Below, piece by piece: positions 53,908-63,845 of a stretch of 64,000 nt of DNA; within the stretch, counting starts at the first letter, position 1; every line of letters begins with the position of its first letter. The position numbers and the translations under genes are program-made. Source of the DNA: Verminephrobacter eiseniae EF01-2 (lineage in GTDB: Bacteria; Pseudomonadota; Gammaproteobacteria; Burkholderiales; Burkholderiaceae_C); assembly GCF_000015565.1 (NCBI RefSeq), contig NC_008786.1, positions 1,302,001 through 1,366,000 of the forward strand. Reading direction: 5' to 3'. The notes beneath the pieces are model-generated. The model did not search any database. It was not told where the DNA came from and was given only the letters and a program-made list of their open reading frames with translations.

Positions 53908-55779
53908 CTACATGCGCCCGCTGTCCAGCGCCTTGGCCAGCCGGTGCTCTATCGGCAAAGGCTCGCCCTGCAGGCGCGCAGCCAGCAGTTCGCCGCACAG
54001 CAGCGCCAGCGTCAGCCCGCGTGCCCCCATGGCACTGCAAACCCATAGCCCGGGCAAGGCGGCCGCATCGACCGGGCCGACGATCGGCAAACGGTCGGGC
54101 GCGGTGCAGCGCACGGCGGCCCAGGATTGGGCGGCCCGCGCCGACGCAGCAAGCCCGGCGTCGGCACGGGCCGCCGCGAAGGCGGACTCCAGTGGGGGCG
54201 CCATCCGGGGCAGCAGGGTTTGCAATCGGGCCCAGTGGCTGGCATGGGCGGCCTGCACATCGGCGGGCGCAGGCGGCATCTGCTCCACGCCGCGCTCAAA
54301 GGTGGCGCCCATCACCCAGGCGCAGGGGCCTTGCGCGTCGTCCCCCAACGGAAAGCGGGGAACCAGATGGCCATGGCCGTTCACCGGAAAGGGCAGCAGC
54401 GGCGCAGCCGGGTCCCCATGCAGGCCCCAGGACACCTGACCGCGCACCGGCTGCAAGGGCCAGCGATGTTCCAGCAGTTCCAGGCTGCCGGCGCCGGCAG
54501 CGATGACCACCGTGGGCGCTTGGGCCAGCACCCGGCCTTGCGCGTCCAGTGCCTGCCATGCCGTGGGGCCAGCGCCCGGCGCTTGGACGCGCCGCAGCCG
54601 CGCCACCCGGCAAGCGCCCTGCCAGCGAATGCCGGGCTGGGCCAGCAAGGCCGCCACCAGGCGTGCCGGGCGTATCCAGCCGGCCTGCGGGTGCCAGCAG
54701 ACGCTGGCATTGGCGGGCAGGCCGGATTGGGCCAGCGCGCCGAGCGCTGCATGCGCAGCGCTTTGGCGCCCATCGGCGCCAGGCCCGTCGCTCCAGCGGG
54801 CAGGCAGGCCGGGGCTGGCGTCGGCGCGGTGCTCCAGCACACCGCAGTGGCTCCAGTCCAGGCCCTCGCGCAATCGCCAGCGGGCCTGCTCCAGCGTGCT
54901 GCGCACGCCGCTGCGCGACAGGCGCGAGAGCAGGTTGTCGTCGGCTGACACATGGGGCGCAAAGATGCCCGCCGGCAGGCCCGAGGCGCCTGCGGCAGGC
55001 GCTGCGGCCTGATCCAGCACGCGCAGTTGCCAGCCGCGCCGCGCCAGGCTGGCCGCAGTGGCGGCGCCGGCAATGCCGCCACCGATCACCATGCACTCGC
55101 CGGGTGTTGCCGGCGCTGCCGCGGGTCGCATGGTGCGCGGCTGCCAATGCGGTTGGTAGACGGCATGCAGCATGTCGCGCTGCGCGTCGCTGCCGGGCGC
55201 GGGGTGCAGCGTGAAACCGCATTGCACCAGCGCATCCCGCACGGTGCTGCACCGGCTGGCCAGCCGGGTGCCGCGCCGGCAGCAAGCCGCCACGGCCTTC
55301 AGACCCGGCAGGCCCGGCAGACCCGCAGGGGCGGGGTGGCGTTGGGGGCGCCAGTCCTGCGGCAAGTCATGCAGGTAGACCGAGTCCACCGTCAGCTGCT
55401 GGCGTTGCTGGCGCAGTTGCGCCTGCCAGTCGCCCAGGCACAGCGTGAGCAGCACATGGCCGTCGTCGAAGCGCAGGCGGTGCAGGCCCGGCAGCAGGCC
55501 CCACCACTGGCGCGAAAGCTCCTGCGCCAGCGGCGCAAGCCCGGGCCGGGCGCTGCCGGCCCGCAGCAGGTCAGCGGCGCTGACGGGTTGGGCCTCGGTC
55601 GCCACGAAGTGCAGCAGCACAGGCCGGTGTGGATCGGCGCGCCAAGCGGCCCAGGTCGCCAGGAAGTTCAGGCCAAAGCCGAACCCGGTCTCCAGAATGC
55701 GCCATTGCGGCAGCCCGGCCCAGGCCGCAGGCAGACCGCAACCATGCAGAAAATCCGGCACTTCACCGCGCTGCGTCAC
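53908..55779 (-). CDS. mnmC: Bifunctional tRNA wobble-uridine enzyme MnmC, short N-terminus
   Basis: The 623-residue protein joins an MnmD-type methyltransferase (RILETGFGFGLNFLATW near residue 27, VDSVYLHDL near 130) to a FAD oxidoreductase (CMVIGGGIAGAATAASLARR near 233, GARGLTLALLCGE at the end). MnmC completes 5-methylaminomethyl-2-thiouridine in tRNA. The usual first ~40 residues (a PRFGDxY-like segment) are missing. The in-frame codons upstream hit a stop, and yggX ends only 63 bases away. The start is a GTG; whether the shortened protein is fully active is uncertain. Confidence 0.85.
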   Translation of the reverse strand: MTQRGEVPDFLHGCGLPAAWAGLPQWRILETGFGFGLNFLATWAAWRADPHRPVLLHFVATEAQPVSAADLLRAGSARPGLAPLAQELSRQWWGLLPGLHRLRFDDGHVLLTLCLGDWQAQLRQQRQQLTVDSVYLHDLPQDWRPQRHPAPAGLPGLPGLKAVAACCRRGTRLASRCSTVRDALVQCGFTLHPAPGSDAQRDMLHAVYQPHWQPRTMRPAAAPATPGECMVIGGGIAGAATAASLARRGWQLRVLDQAAAPAAGASGLPAGIFAPHVSADDNLLSRLSRSGVRSTLEQARWRLREGLDWSHCGVLEHRADASPGLPARWSDGPGADGRQSAAHAALGALAQSGLPANASVCWHPQAGWIRPARLVAALLAQPGIRWQGACRVARLRRVQAPGAGPTAWQALDAQGRVLAQAPTVVIAAGAGSLELLEHRWPLQPVRGQVSWGLHGDPAAPLLPFPVNGHGHLVPRFPLGDDAQGPCAWVMGATFERGVEQMPPAPADVQAAHASHWARLQTLLPRMAPPLESAFAAARADAGLAASARAAQSWAAVRCTAPDRLPIVGPVDAAALPGLWVCSAMGARGLTLALLCGELLAARLQGEPLPIEHRLAKALDSGRM

Positions 55780-55842
55780 ATGTCATTGCGTGCCGGGAAA
55801 AACGGTTCGGGGCCGCACCATTTTTCGCCGCGCCCCACGGCG

Positions 55843-56115
55843 CTACGCGCTGGGCGGGACGTAGCCCGCCGCAGCGTCTGCGCCACTGCCAAAAAAATGG
55901 TTTTCCATCTGACGGGCCAGGTATTGGCGCGCACGGGCGTCGGCCAGGTTCAGGCGGTTTTCATTGACCAGCATGGTCTGGTGCTTGAGCCAGCCCGCCC
56001 AAGCCTGTTTGCTCACGTTGGCCCAGATGCGTTGGCCCAGTTCTCCGGGGTAGGGAGGAAAGTCCAGGCCCTCGGCCTCCTTGCCGAGCTTGATGCATTG
56101 AACGGTACGTGCCAT
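55843..56115 (-). CDS. yggX: YggX family iron-trafficking/oxidative damage protection protein
   Basis: The 90-residue protein matches YggX along its full length: [23 protein letters not shown] with the conserved Cys7, [20 protein letters not shown], and [12 protein letters not shown]. YggX protects iron-sulfur enzymes and is proposed to handle Fe(II). It lies just upstream of mnmC on the same strand. Confidence 0.95.
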   Translation of the reverse strand: MARTVQCIKLGKEAEGLDFPPYPGELGQRIWANVSKQAWAGWLKHQTMLVNENRLNLADARARQYLARQMENHFFGSGADAAAGYVPPSA

Positions 56116-56168
56116 GGGGCTCCTTGCGGCGAGTGAAGGGGTTCACTCAGATGATTTTGATATAAACA

Positions 56169-56182
56169 ACTGAAATTTCAGT
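56169..56182. promoter_or_regulatory. Palindromic operator candidate upstream of sbp
   Basis: ACTGAAATTTCAGT is a perfect 14-base palindrome about 85 bases before the sbp start, close behind a TATAAA box at 56161-56166. Its position suits a sulfur-responsive regulator (CysB-like), but the protein is not identified. Confidence 0.5.
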
Positions 56183-56265
56183 CATTCCAGTTTTGAAGAG
56201 GGCCTTGCAGAATGCGTTTCGTCGCTGCTTCACAGCGCTTCATGCATCTGAAAAGGGCCTTTCCA

Positions 56266-57288
56266 ATGAATTACCGCCGCGACTTTATCAAGTTTCCCCT
56301 GGCTGCCGCGCTGACGGGCAGCATGGCCTTGACGGCATGGCCGGCGTTTGCGCAGTCCGTGACGCTGCTCAATGTCTCGTATGACCCGACGCGCGAGCTG
56401 TATGTCGAATTCAACCAGGCGTTTGCCAAGTACTGGAAGGCCAAGACCGGGCAGGACGTGATTGTCAAGCAATCGCACGGCGGCTCCGGCAAGCAGGCGC
56501 GCTCCATCATCGATGGGCTGGGGGCCGATGTGGCCACGCTGGCGCTGGCCGGCGACACCGACGCGCTGCACAACCATGGCAACTGGATTCCGAAGGACTG
56601 GCAAAAGCGTTTGCCGCACAACAGCTCGCCCTACACATCGACCATCGTGCTGGTGGTGCGCCAGGGCAACCCGAAGGGCATCGAGGACTGGGATGACCTG
56701 GTGCGGCCCGGCATCGCGGTGATCACGCCCAATCCCAAGACCTCGGGGGGCGCGCGCTGGAACTACCTTGCGGCCTGGGAGTTTGCCCGGCGCAAGCTCG
56801 GCAGCGACGCGCAGGCCAAGGAGTTTGTCGCCAAGCTGTATCGCAATGTGCCGGTGCTCGACACCGGCGCCCGTGGTTCGACCATCAGTTTTGCCCAGCG
56901 CAACCAGGGCGATGTGCTGATTGCCTGGGAAAACGAGGCCTATCTGCTGGGCCAGGAATTCGGCCCCCGGTTCGACGTGATTGCGCCATCCATCTCCATC
57001 CTGGCAGAGCCGGCCGTGACCGTGGTCGACAAGAATGTAGACCAAAAGGGCACGCGGGCCGTGGCCGAGGAATATCTGCGGTTTCTCTACACCGAGCAAG
57101 GCCAGAACATCGTGGGCAAGCATTTTTACCGTCCGGCAGTTTCTGAAAAGGCCAAGGCCAAGTACGCCCGGCAGTTTGCCGATCTGAACCTGTTCACGAT
57201 CGATGCCGCTTTCGGTGGCTGGGACAAGGCCGCCCGGGAGCATTTTGCCGACGGTGCGAGCTTCGACCAGATCTACACCAGCAAGTAG
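56266..57288 (+). CDS. sbp: Sulfate/thiosulfate periplasmic binding protein
   Basis: The 340-residue protein has a signal peptide ending near AWPAFAQ. It shows the Sbp/CysP family blocks [48 protein letters not shown] and [16 protein letters not shown]. It binds sulfate for an ABC importer; the cysTWA genes are not in the window. ATG 56266 starts directly before the signal peptide; earlier in-frame starts (56212, 56242) would give a longer, less typical leader. Confidence 0.95.
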   Translation: MNYRRDFIKFPLAAALTGSMALTAWPAFAQSVTLLNVSYDPTRELYVEFNQAFAKYWKAKTGQDVIVKQSHGGSGKQARSIIDGLGADVATLALAGDTDALHNHGNWIPKDWQKRLPHNSSPYTSTIVLVVRQGNPKGIEDWDDLVRPGIAVITPNPKTSGGARWNYLAAWEFARRKLGSDAQAKEFVAKLYRNVPVLDTGARGSTISFAQRNQGDVLIAWENEAYLLGQEFGPRFDVIAPSISILAEPAVTVVDKNVDQKGTRAVAEEYLRFLYTEQGQNIVGKHFYRPAVSEKAKAKYARQFADLNLFTIDAAFGGWDKAAREHFADGASFDQIYTSK

Positions 57289-57379
57289 GCATCGATCCGC
57301 CGCAGCGGTTCAGCCGGAGCAGCTGCGGCACAGACGAGTGGATGGCCTGCGGCGCAGGGATGGTGCGAGCCAGGCCGCA

Positions 57380-59176
57380 TCAGGCCAGGGCCAGATCGGT
57401 GTCCATCAGGGTCTGGCTGCCGGCGCGGACGCGGTGCAGCAGCGTCGCGGTCTCGGGGAACAGCCGGGCGAAATAAAAGCGTGCGGTCTGCAGCTTGGCC
57501 GGGTAGAACGGATCGGCATTGCCGGCCGCCATCTGGCGCAGCGCGACCTGGGCCATGCGGGCGAAAAAGTAGCCAAACACCAGATGGCCGGTGATGCGCA
57601 GGTAGTCGACTGCGGCAGCGCCCACTTCGTCGGGGTTTTGCAGGCCGCGCAAACCGATCTCGGTGGTCAGTGGGGTCAGTTGCTCGCCCAGTTCGACCAG
57701 GGGGGTGATGAACTCGGCCATGCTCCGGTTTGTGCCCGCCTCTTGCGCCAGTTGGCCCAGTAGCTGGCCGAACTTCTTGAGCGTGGCGCCGTTGTTGCCC
57801 AGCACCTTGCGGCCCAGCAGGTCCAGCGCCTGGATGGTGTTGGTGCCTTCGTAGATCATGTTGATGCGCGCGTCGCGCACATGCTGCTCCATGCCCGATT
57901 CCTTGATGTAGCCGTGGCCGCCAAAGACCTGCTGGCACAGCGTCGTGGCTTCATAGCCGTTGTCGGTGATGAAGGCTTTGACGATCGGTGTCAGCAGCGC
58001 CAGCATTTCGCTGCTGGCCTGGCGCACTTTTTCGTCGGGGTGCTGCTGCTCCTTGTCCAGCAGCAGTGCGCAGTAGCTCGACAGGGCGCGGCCGCCCTCG
58101 GCGTAGGCCTTGGCCGTGAGCAGCATCCTGCGCACATCGGGGTGCACGATGATCGGATCGGCCGGCAGATCCCGCGCCCGGGGGCCGGCCAGGCTGCGCA
58201 TCTGCAGGCGCTCCTTGGCGTAGGCCAGCGCGTTCTGGTAGGCCACTTCGGTCAGGCCCAGCGACTGGTTGCCCACACCCAGACGGGCGGCGTTCATCAT
58301 CACGAACATCGCGGCCAGGCCCTTGTGGGGCTGGCCCACCAGGCTGCCGCTGGCGCCGTCGAGCATGATCTGCGCCGTGGCATTGCCATGGATGCCCATC
58401 TTGTGCTCCAGGCCGGCGCAGTCGATCGCGTTGCGCTCGCCCAGGCTGCCGTCGGCGTGCACGATGAACTTGGGGCAGACGAACAGGCTGATGCCCTTGC
58501 TGCCCGCAGGCGCATCGGGCAGGCGGGCCAGCACCAGGTGGACGATGTTGCCGGCCATGTCATGCTCGCCGGCCGAGATGAAGATCTTGCTGCCGGTGAT
58601 CTTGTAACTGCCGTCGGCCTGGGGTTCGGCCTTGGTGCGCAGCAGGCCCAGGTCGGTGCCGCAATGGGCCTCGGTCAGGCACATGGTGCCGGTCCAGGCG
58701 CCACTGGTGAGCTTGGGCAGGTAGATTTTCTTTTGCTCCGGCGTGCCATGCGCATGCAGGCAGGCATAGGCGCCATGCGAGAGGCCGGGGTACATGGTCC
58801 AGGCCTGGTTGGCTGCGTTCAGCATCTCGTAGAAGCACTGGTTGAGCACCAGCGGCAGGCCCTGGCCGCCGTAAGCCGGGTCGCAGGACAGCGCCGCCCA
58901 GCCGCCCTCGACATATTGGGCGTAGGCCTGCTTGAAGCCTGTTGGCGTGGTCACTGCATGGGTGGACGGGTTGTGTTGGCAGCCTTGTGCATCGCCACCG
59001 GTGTTCAGCGGGAAGGTCACTTCGGCTGCGAACCGGCCGCCGGCTGCGAGCACGGCGTCGATGGTCTGCGCATCCACTTCGGCATGCGCTGGCAGGGCCT
59101 TGAATTCATCACTGACCCCGAGCACTTCGTGCAGCACGAATTGCATGTCGCGCAGCGGCGGCGTATAGATGGGCAT
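57380..59176 (-). CDS. Acyl-CoA dehydrogenase, DmdC-like
   Basis: The 598-residue protein has the long layout of 3-methylmercaptopropionyl-CoA dehydrogenase relatives: an N-terminal extension, the FAD region TMCLTEAHCGTDLGLLRTKA, a core with MIYEGTNTIQALDLLGRK including the catalytic Glu, and an extra C-terminal domain. It may act on an alkylthio- or other acyl-CoA; the substrate is unproven. ATG 59176 fits the family start. The TetR gene directly upstream on the same strand ends 4 bases away, so the two are probably co-transcribed. Confidence 0.88.
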   Translation of the reverse strand: MPIYTPPLRDMQFVLHEVLGVSDEFKALPAHAEVDAQTIDAVLAAGGRFAAEVTFPLNTGGDAQGCQHNPSTHAVTTPTGFKQAYAQYVEGGWAALSCDPAYGGQGLPLVLNQCFYEMLNAANQAWTMYPGLSHGAYACLHAHGTPEQKKIYLPKLTSGAWTGTMCLTEAHCGTDLGLLRTKAEPQADGSYKITGSKIFISAGEHDMAGNIVHLVLARLPDAPAGSKGISLFVCPKFIVHADGSLGERNAIDCAGLEHKMGIHGNATAQIMLDGASGSLVGQPHKGLAAMFVMMNAARLGVGNQSLGLTEVAYQNALAYAKERLQMRSLAGPRARDLPADPIIVHPDVRRMLLTAKAYAEGGRALSSYCALLLDKEQQHPDEKVRQASSEMLALLTPIVKAFITDNGYEATTLCQQVFGGHGYIKESGMEQHVRDARINMIYEGTNTIQALDLLGRKVLGNNGATLKKFGQLLGQLAQEAGTNRSMAEFITPLVELGEQLTPLTTEIGLRGLQNPDEVGAAAVDYLRITGHLVFGYFFARMAQVALRQMAAGNADPFYPAKLQTARFYFARLFPETATLLHRVRAGSQTLMDTDLALA

Positions 59177-59180
59177 GGGT

Positions 59181-59930
59181 TTACTCCCGGTGGGTGGTGG
59201 AAACCTGGCGTGGCGCCTGGTCGGTTGCAGCGGGGGCCGCAGCGTCGGTCTGGGCGCCGTAGCGCGCCAGAATGTGGTGAAACCCCGCTTGGGCGCGCTC
59301 CGGAGCGCCCGGGGCCTGCAGGAAACGCGCCTCGTAGTGCAGCGCAAGAATGAGGCCGTGGATTTCAAACAGCATCTGCTCCTCCCGGGTGTCCGGGCGC
59401 AATTGGCCTGCCTCTTTGCACTGCTCTATCGCGCGCAGCATCGCGGTGTGCCAGGTCAGCACCGAATGCACCAGCGCGTCGCGCACGGGGCCGCTGCGGT
59501 CATCGAACTCGACCGCGCCACTGATGTAGATGCAGCCGGAGTCGATTTCGATCGAGCTGCGTTTCATCCAGTTGTCGAACAGCGCGCTCAGCCGGGCCAC
59601 ACCGCGCGGCGCGGACAGGGCGGGGTAGAACACCTCCTGCTCGAACCGTGTGTGGTACTCGCGGATGACGGAAATCTGCAACTCCTCGCGCGAGCCGAAA
59701 TGGGCAAACACGCCCGACTTGCTCATGCCCGTGACATCGGCCAGCGCGCCGATCGACAGCCCTTCCAGCCCGATGTGCGTGGCCAGACCCAGGGCGGCAT
59801 CGACGATCGCGGCCTTGGTTTGCTGGCCTTTTTGCAGGGCACGGTCGCCGCCGCCGCTGCTGCGCGCGCGCGGCAAGCGGGTGATCTGGCCGCCGGGCTG
59901 GTCGGTGCTCTGGTCTGGGTCGGTGGACAT
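59181..59930 (-). CDS. TetR/AcrR-family transcriptional regulator
   Basis: The 249-residue protein has a disordered first ~30 residues, then the TetR helix-turn-helix (TKAAIVDAALGLATHIG, LSIGALADVTGMSKSGVFAHFGSREEL) and a helical ligand domain. It probably represses itself and the acyl-CoA dehydrogenase behind it, releasing on binding an acyl-CoA or related compound. A perfect palindrome lies 15 bases before its ATG at 59930. Confidence 0.9.
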   Translation of the reverse strand: MSTDPDQSTDQPGGQITRLPRARSSGGGDRALQKGQQTKAAIVDAALGLATHIGLEGLSIGALADVTGMSKSGVFAHFGSREELQISVIREYHTRFEQEVFYPALSAPRGVARLSALFDNWMKRSSIEIDSGCIYISGAVEFDDRSGPVRDALVHSVLTWHTAMLRAIEQCKEAGQLRPDTREEQMLFEIHGLILALHYEARFLQAPGAPERAQAGFHHILARYGAQTDAAAPAATDQAPRQVSTTHRE

Positions 59931-59944
59931 CGCGCATGAAAAAA

Positions 59945-59958
59945 AGAACGATCGTTCT
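59945..59958. promoter_or_regulatory. TetR-type operator candidate
   Basis: AGAACGATCGTTCT is a perfect 14-base palindrome immediately upstream of the TetR gene, the size and position expected of an autoregulatory operator. Confidence 0.65.
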
Positions 59959-60034
59959 ATTTTGCCGCAAATCCGCTGCCGAACCACCACCTTCGGAAAA
60001 AAAGGCCAATGATTTGCACACTGCCCGCGTGCGC

Positions 60035-60925
60035 TCAATGGCTGCGGATCATGGTGCCGAAGGCTTGGTCGGTCAGGATTTCGAGCAGCATCGCATGCGG
60101 CACCCGGCCATCGATGATGTGCACGGCATGCACGCCCGCCTTGGCGGCATCGAGTGCGCCAGCTATCTTGGGCAACATGCCGCCGGAAATCGTGCCGTCG
60201 GCGAACAGCGCATCGATCTCGCGGGCCGTCAGATCGGTCAGCAGATTCCCCTTCTTGTCCAGCACGCCCGGCGTGTTGGTCAGCAGCACCAGTTTTTGCG
60301 CCTGCAGCACGGTGGCCAGTTTGCTGGCCACCACGTCGGCATTGATGTTGTAGCTCTCGTTGTTCTCGCCAAAGCCGATGGGGCTGATGACCGGGATGAA
60401 GGCATCGTCCTGCAGCGCCTTGACCACGCTGGGGTCTATGGACACGATGTCGCCCACTTGGCCGATGTCATGTTCGATGCTGGAATCCTTGCTGTCGACC
60501 ATCTTGAGCTTTTGCGCGCGTATCATCGCGCCGTCGCGCCCGGTCAGCCCCACGGCCTTGCCGCCGGCCTGGTTGATCAGGCCCACGATGTCTTGCTGCA
60601 CCTGGCCGGCGAGCACCCACTCGACCACCTCCATGGTCTCGGCGTCGGTCACGCGCATGCCCTGGATGAACACGCCCTTTTTGCCCAGGCGATTCAATGC
60701 CGTCTCGATCTGGGGCCCCCCGCCATGCACCACCACCGGGTTCATGCCGACCAGTTTGAGCAGCACCACATCTTCTGCAAAGTCGGCCTGCAACGCCGGG
60801 TCGGTCATCGCGTTGCCACCGTACTTGATGACCATGGTCTTGCCATGGAACCTGCGGATATAGGGCAACGCCCGGGCCAGGATTTCAGCCTGGTCGCGCG
60901 GGGCAATCGAAAGAGGGTCGGTCAT
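60035..60925 (-). CDS. argB: N-acetylglutamate kinase
   Basis: The 296-residue kinase has the phosphate-binding [22 protein letters not shown], the arginine-pathway [11 protein letters not shown], and the [12 protein letters not shown] and [10 protein letters not shown] segments. It phosphorylates N-acetylglutamate, the second step of arginine synthesis; the N-terminal helix fits the arginine-inhibited hexameric type. Confidence 0.96.
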   Translation of the reverse strand: MTDPLSIAPRDQAEILARALPYIRRFHGKTMVIKYGGNAMTDPALQADFAEDVVLLKLVGMNPVVVHGGGPQIETALNRLGKKGVFIQGMRVTDAETMEVVEWVLAGQVQQDIVGLINQAGGKAVGLTGRDGAMIRAQKLKMVDSKDSSIEHDIGQVGDIVSIDPSVVKALQDDAFIPVISPIGFGENNESYNINADVVASKLATVLQAQKLVLLTNTPGVLDKKGNLLTDLTAREIDALFADGTISGGMLPKIAGALDAAKAGVHAVHIIDGRVPHAMLLEILTDQAFGTMIRSH

Positions 60926-61066
60926 GCAGGCCTGCGATCCGCAAAAAAACGGTAGGGCGCATTGTGCCGCATGCGCGTGGCGCTGCCTGCGCAGCGGGAT
61001 GTTTGCGGCCCCGTCGGGGGTGCAAGCAAAAGAGTCGCCCGGCCCTGGAAAATGCCGCCGGCATGT

Positions 61067-62167
61067 TCAGCGGCGCAACCAGCGCGGCACCTTGAAGCGC
61101 ACGATGGCCAGGTAGGCCAGCACATAGCTGATCACGAACAAGCCGCAAAACACCATCAACCCCGGGGTGTTGTTCCAAAACAGCACTGCGGGCATCACGG
61201 TGAGCAGCGTAAAGCCCCACAGATAGGGCGAGGTGCGGTTGTTGCGCATCAGCACCCGGCGTGACTCGTCATCGTGGAACACGCCGCGCACGATGCGGCG
61301 GTAGATCAGCTGATGAAAATGCAGCGCGTCGGCCACGCCGGGCGAGATGCCGCGAACGGCCTTCCTGTAGATCGAGAAAATCGTCTCCCAGACCGGATAA
61401 ATCAACAGCAGCATCGGGAACCATGGCGACACATCGGCATTGCGCTGCACCAGCGAGATGCTGGCCAGGGCAATCGCCACGCCCCAGACATAGGCGCCAC
61501 CATCGCCGGCAAACAGCATGCCATGCGGATAGTTCCAGATCAGAAACCCCCCGGTGGCGGCGGCGGTGGACATCAGCAGCGCGGCCAGCGCGCGGTCGCC
61601 CACCTGCATGGCCACATGGGCCAGGGCCAGACAGACGATCAGGGCGACCATGCCCGCCAAGCCGTTGTAGCCGTCGATGATGTTGAACGCATGTGGCAGG
61701 CCGGCGATGGCCAGCACCACGATGACAACGCCCAGCCATGGGGCGGAGGCCAGCAACGCATCCAGCCAGGGCCAGCCCAGACGGGGCAAGGTGAGATCGA
61801 GCAGCAGCACCGCCAACGCGCCGGACGTGCCGGTCAGGATCAGCCGATAGCGCACCGACAGGCGCTGCGTCATGTCCTCGGCAATACCCCCCAGCGCAGC
61901 GGGCAGCAAGACCAGCAGCCAGCCACCCACCCAGGTGTCCAAGCGCAGCGAGCCGGGATCACCCTGGGAGGACTGCCACATCCCCAGCCCCCAACTCATG
62001 GCCATGCCGATCAGCAATGCGGCCCCGCCGATGCGGGGGATGTCGCCCAGATGAAAGCGCTGCGGCATCGCATTGCCGTAGCGCGCCGCATGTTTGCGCC
62101 CCCATCGCACGATGAGCCCCGCAACCAGCGCCGCCACCAGAAAACCCACCACAGACAACAAGATCAT
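61067..62167 (-). CDS. MraY/WecA-family glycosyl-1-phosphate transferase
   Basis: The 366-residue protein has about 10-11 membrane segments and the family's HLGDIPRIGGAALLIGMAMS, GIAEDMTQ, NIIDGYNGLAGM and LFAGDGGAYVWG motifs, which place Asp residues and Mg on the cytoplasmic side. It would load a sugar phosphate onto undecaprenyl phosphate, starting an O-antigen or capsule unit. Its ATG overlaps the end of the glycosyltransferase gene by 4 bases. Confidence 0.9.
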   Translation of the reverse strand: MILLSVVGFLVAALVAGLIVRWGRKHAARYGNAMPQRFHLGDIPRIGGAALLIGMAMSWGLGMWQSSQGDPGSLRLDTWVGGWLLVLLPAALGGIAEDMTQRLSVRYRLILTGTSGALAVLLLDLTLPRLGWPWLDALLASAPWLGVVIVVLAIAGLPHAFNIIDGYNGLAGMVALIVCLALAHVAMQVGDRALAALLMSTAAATGGFLIWNYPHGMLFAGDGGAYVWGVAIALASISLVQRNADVSPWFPMLLLIYPVWETIFSIYRKAVRGISPGVADALHFHQLIYRRIVRGVFHDDESRRVLMRNNRTSPYLWGFTLLTVMPAVLFWNNTPGLMVFCGLFVISYVLAYLAIVRFKVPRWLRR

Positions 62168-62994
62168 GGGACATCGATCCTATCAGTGATGGCCCGGTCA
62201 GATGCAAGCAGCCGTTGCGCCTGCCTGTAGACGGGCGAGTTCCAGAGCCGCCAGAGGCTTTGCAGATGCCAGCACAGATGGTTCAGGCGCCGCCCGCTGG
62301 CCCGCTGGCCCGCATGCACCAGTTGCGCCGGCGCGCGTGCCAGCCTGAAACCGGCCAGGCGCAGACGCAGGCACAGGTCCACATCTTCGCAGTACATGAA
62401 GTAGCCCTCGTCAAACCCGTTGAGCGACTGCCACACCGGCTGCGGCAGCACCAAGCAGGCGGCGTTGACCCAATCCAGCCTTGTTTCAGGCAACCTGCGG
62501 GCGCGGCGGCGCCATAAGGCACGGGGCGTGGGCAATGCACGTTCACTGTCTTGCCGGCGGCCCTGGGCATCGATCTGCACCGGGTAGGCACAGCCAATGC
62601 CCGGCGCCGCTGCCAGTTGCACCAGCGCGGCAAAGGGGTCGCCGCAGGCCAGCGTGATATCCGGGTTCAGCACACAGACGCAAGGCTCGGTCGCTCCGGC
62701 CAGCGCCCGATTGTGGTTTGTGCCAAAGCCCACAGGCCGGGCATTGCCGCGAATCTGCAGCGCAAAAGGCCAGCCACCGGCGGGCGGCAAGGGCGGCGCC
62801 TCGGGCAAATTCAGCGTCAGCACCACACGCCGCACCGTGGCGCTGCTCAGCCGCGCCAAGTCGTCCAGCAGACGCTGCACCAGCGGCCCGTGGCCATGGC
62901 TGACCACCGAGACCACCAAGTCGCCCGGCAAAGGAGAAAAGCAGGTCTTGACACCCTCCCCCGCCCAAAGGGGGATTCCTGCGGTGCTACCCAT
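62164..62994 (-). CDS. Family 2 glycosyltransferase, rhamnosyltransferase-like
   Basis: The 276-residue GT-A enzyme shows VSVVSHGHGPLVQRLLDDL, NARPVGFGTNHNRAL, CVLNPDITL as the metal-binding step and WVNAACLVLPQPVW with FDEGYFMYCEDVDLCLRLRL. This resembles WbbL-type rhamnosyltransferases. It probably adds a sugar to the lipid-linked product of the MraY/WecA-like enzyme coupled behind it. No other surface-polysaccharide genes follow in the window. Confidence 0.88.
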   Translation of the reverse strand: MGSTAGIPLWAGEGVKTCFSPLPGDLVVSVVSHGHGPLVQRLLDDLARLSSATVRRVVLTLNLPEAPPLPPAGGWPFALQIRGNARPVGFGTNHNRALAGATEPCVCVLNPDITLACGDPFAALVQLAAAPGIGCAYPVQIDAQGRRQDSERALPTPRALWRRRARRLPETRLDWVNAACLVLPQPVWQSLNGFDEGYFMYCEDVDLCLRLRLAGFRLARAPAQLVHAGQRASGRRLNHLCWHLQSLWRLWNSPVYRQAQRLLASDRAITDRIDVP

Positions 62995-63407
62995 GGGTTG
63001 CCTCAGTCACAGTCACTTCGGCGGGTTCCTGCTGCGCTACAGGCCGGTTCCGTCCAGGCCAGCGCCGTCCTCTCGACAGCCTCTCCACAGGCTGCAGCGC
63101 GGCGTCCCCGTGCCAATACCTTCATTACGCCGGCATGTCGCAACGGATGAACCGGGGCCTCTTCGAGCCATGGCGTTTCAGTGCCGTTGCGCCACGCGGT
63201 CAGGCGTTTTGCCAGCGCCGCGTCGCCGAGGAACCTGCGGCCCGCCGTGTAGCCGGTCTTTTGCAGCACTGGCGCGCCTCGTTGCAGACGAATCGGCAAG
63301 AACCGGCGAAGCAGCGCATCTTGCGCACTTGCCCGCCGTTGGGCGGGGTGGGTATTTGAACGCTTGGAGCCGCTGCATGGGCTTGAATGATACTGATACT
63401 TCGGCCC
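62995..63407. other. Stretch without recognised gene
   Basis: Open frames exist on both strands, but none has a family motif I recognise. The block lies between the glycosyltransferase start and a transposase remnant and may be decayed sequence. Confidence 0.5.
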
Positions 63408-63820
63408 ATGAACGCCGGGCAAACCATCGGCACGATCGACGGCCGGCGGGGGCACGGCCTGGATAGCGCCAAGAGCGTGCTTCAGTGGCGGTTTCAGAGG
63501 CGCATGCCGGACATGGAATCGGGCGAGAAGCACCATCCCATTGAAGCCGGCCAAGGTGTTGGAGCACTTTGCCAATCGACGGCCCTGCGCGCCTGGCATC
63601 GGGGTCTGCACTGGCGCACGCTCCATTGGGCACCAATGGGCGCGGTTGGACACGGTGTGGGCGCGCGCAATCATGGCCTGGGGTCACAGCGTGCGCTTCG
63701 ACCCACGGCAAGGCGGCGCGCCCGTTGGTGGCCGGCCGCAAGACCGGCGCAACCGATGCGCGGGCGATCTGGCTGGCCGTGCAGCAGCCTGGGACGAACG
63801 CAGTGGGTTGGCCGAAATGA
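63408..63820 (+). pseudogene. IS110-family transposase N-terminal remnant, frameshifted
   Basis: Pieces in three successive frames match the IS110 N-terminal DEDD domain: GLDSAKSVLQWRFQ, then KPAKVLEHFANRRPC, then GRKTGATDARAIWLAVQQPG. At least two frameshifts separate them, and the C-terminal half is absent. No terminal structure of the original element was identified. Confidence 0.78.
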
Positions 63821-63822
63821 CG

Positions 63823-63845
63823 AAAGCCCCGCACTGCGGGGCTTT
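63823..63845. terminator. Strong hairpin, bidirectional intrinsic terminator
   Basis: AAAGCCCCGC and GCGGGGCTTT form a perfect 10-base stem with a 3-base loop. Short A and T runs on either side let it act in both directions. It insulates the downstream gene from the decayed IS110 region. Confidence 0.8.
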
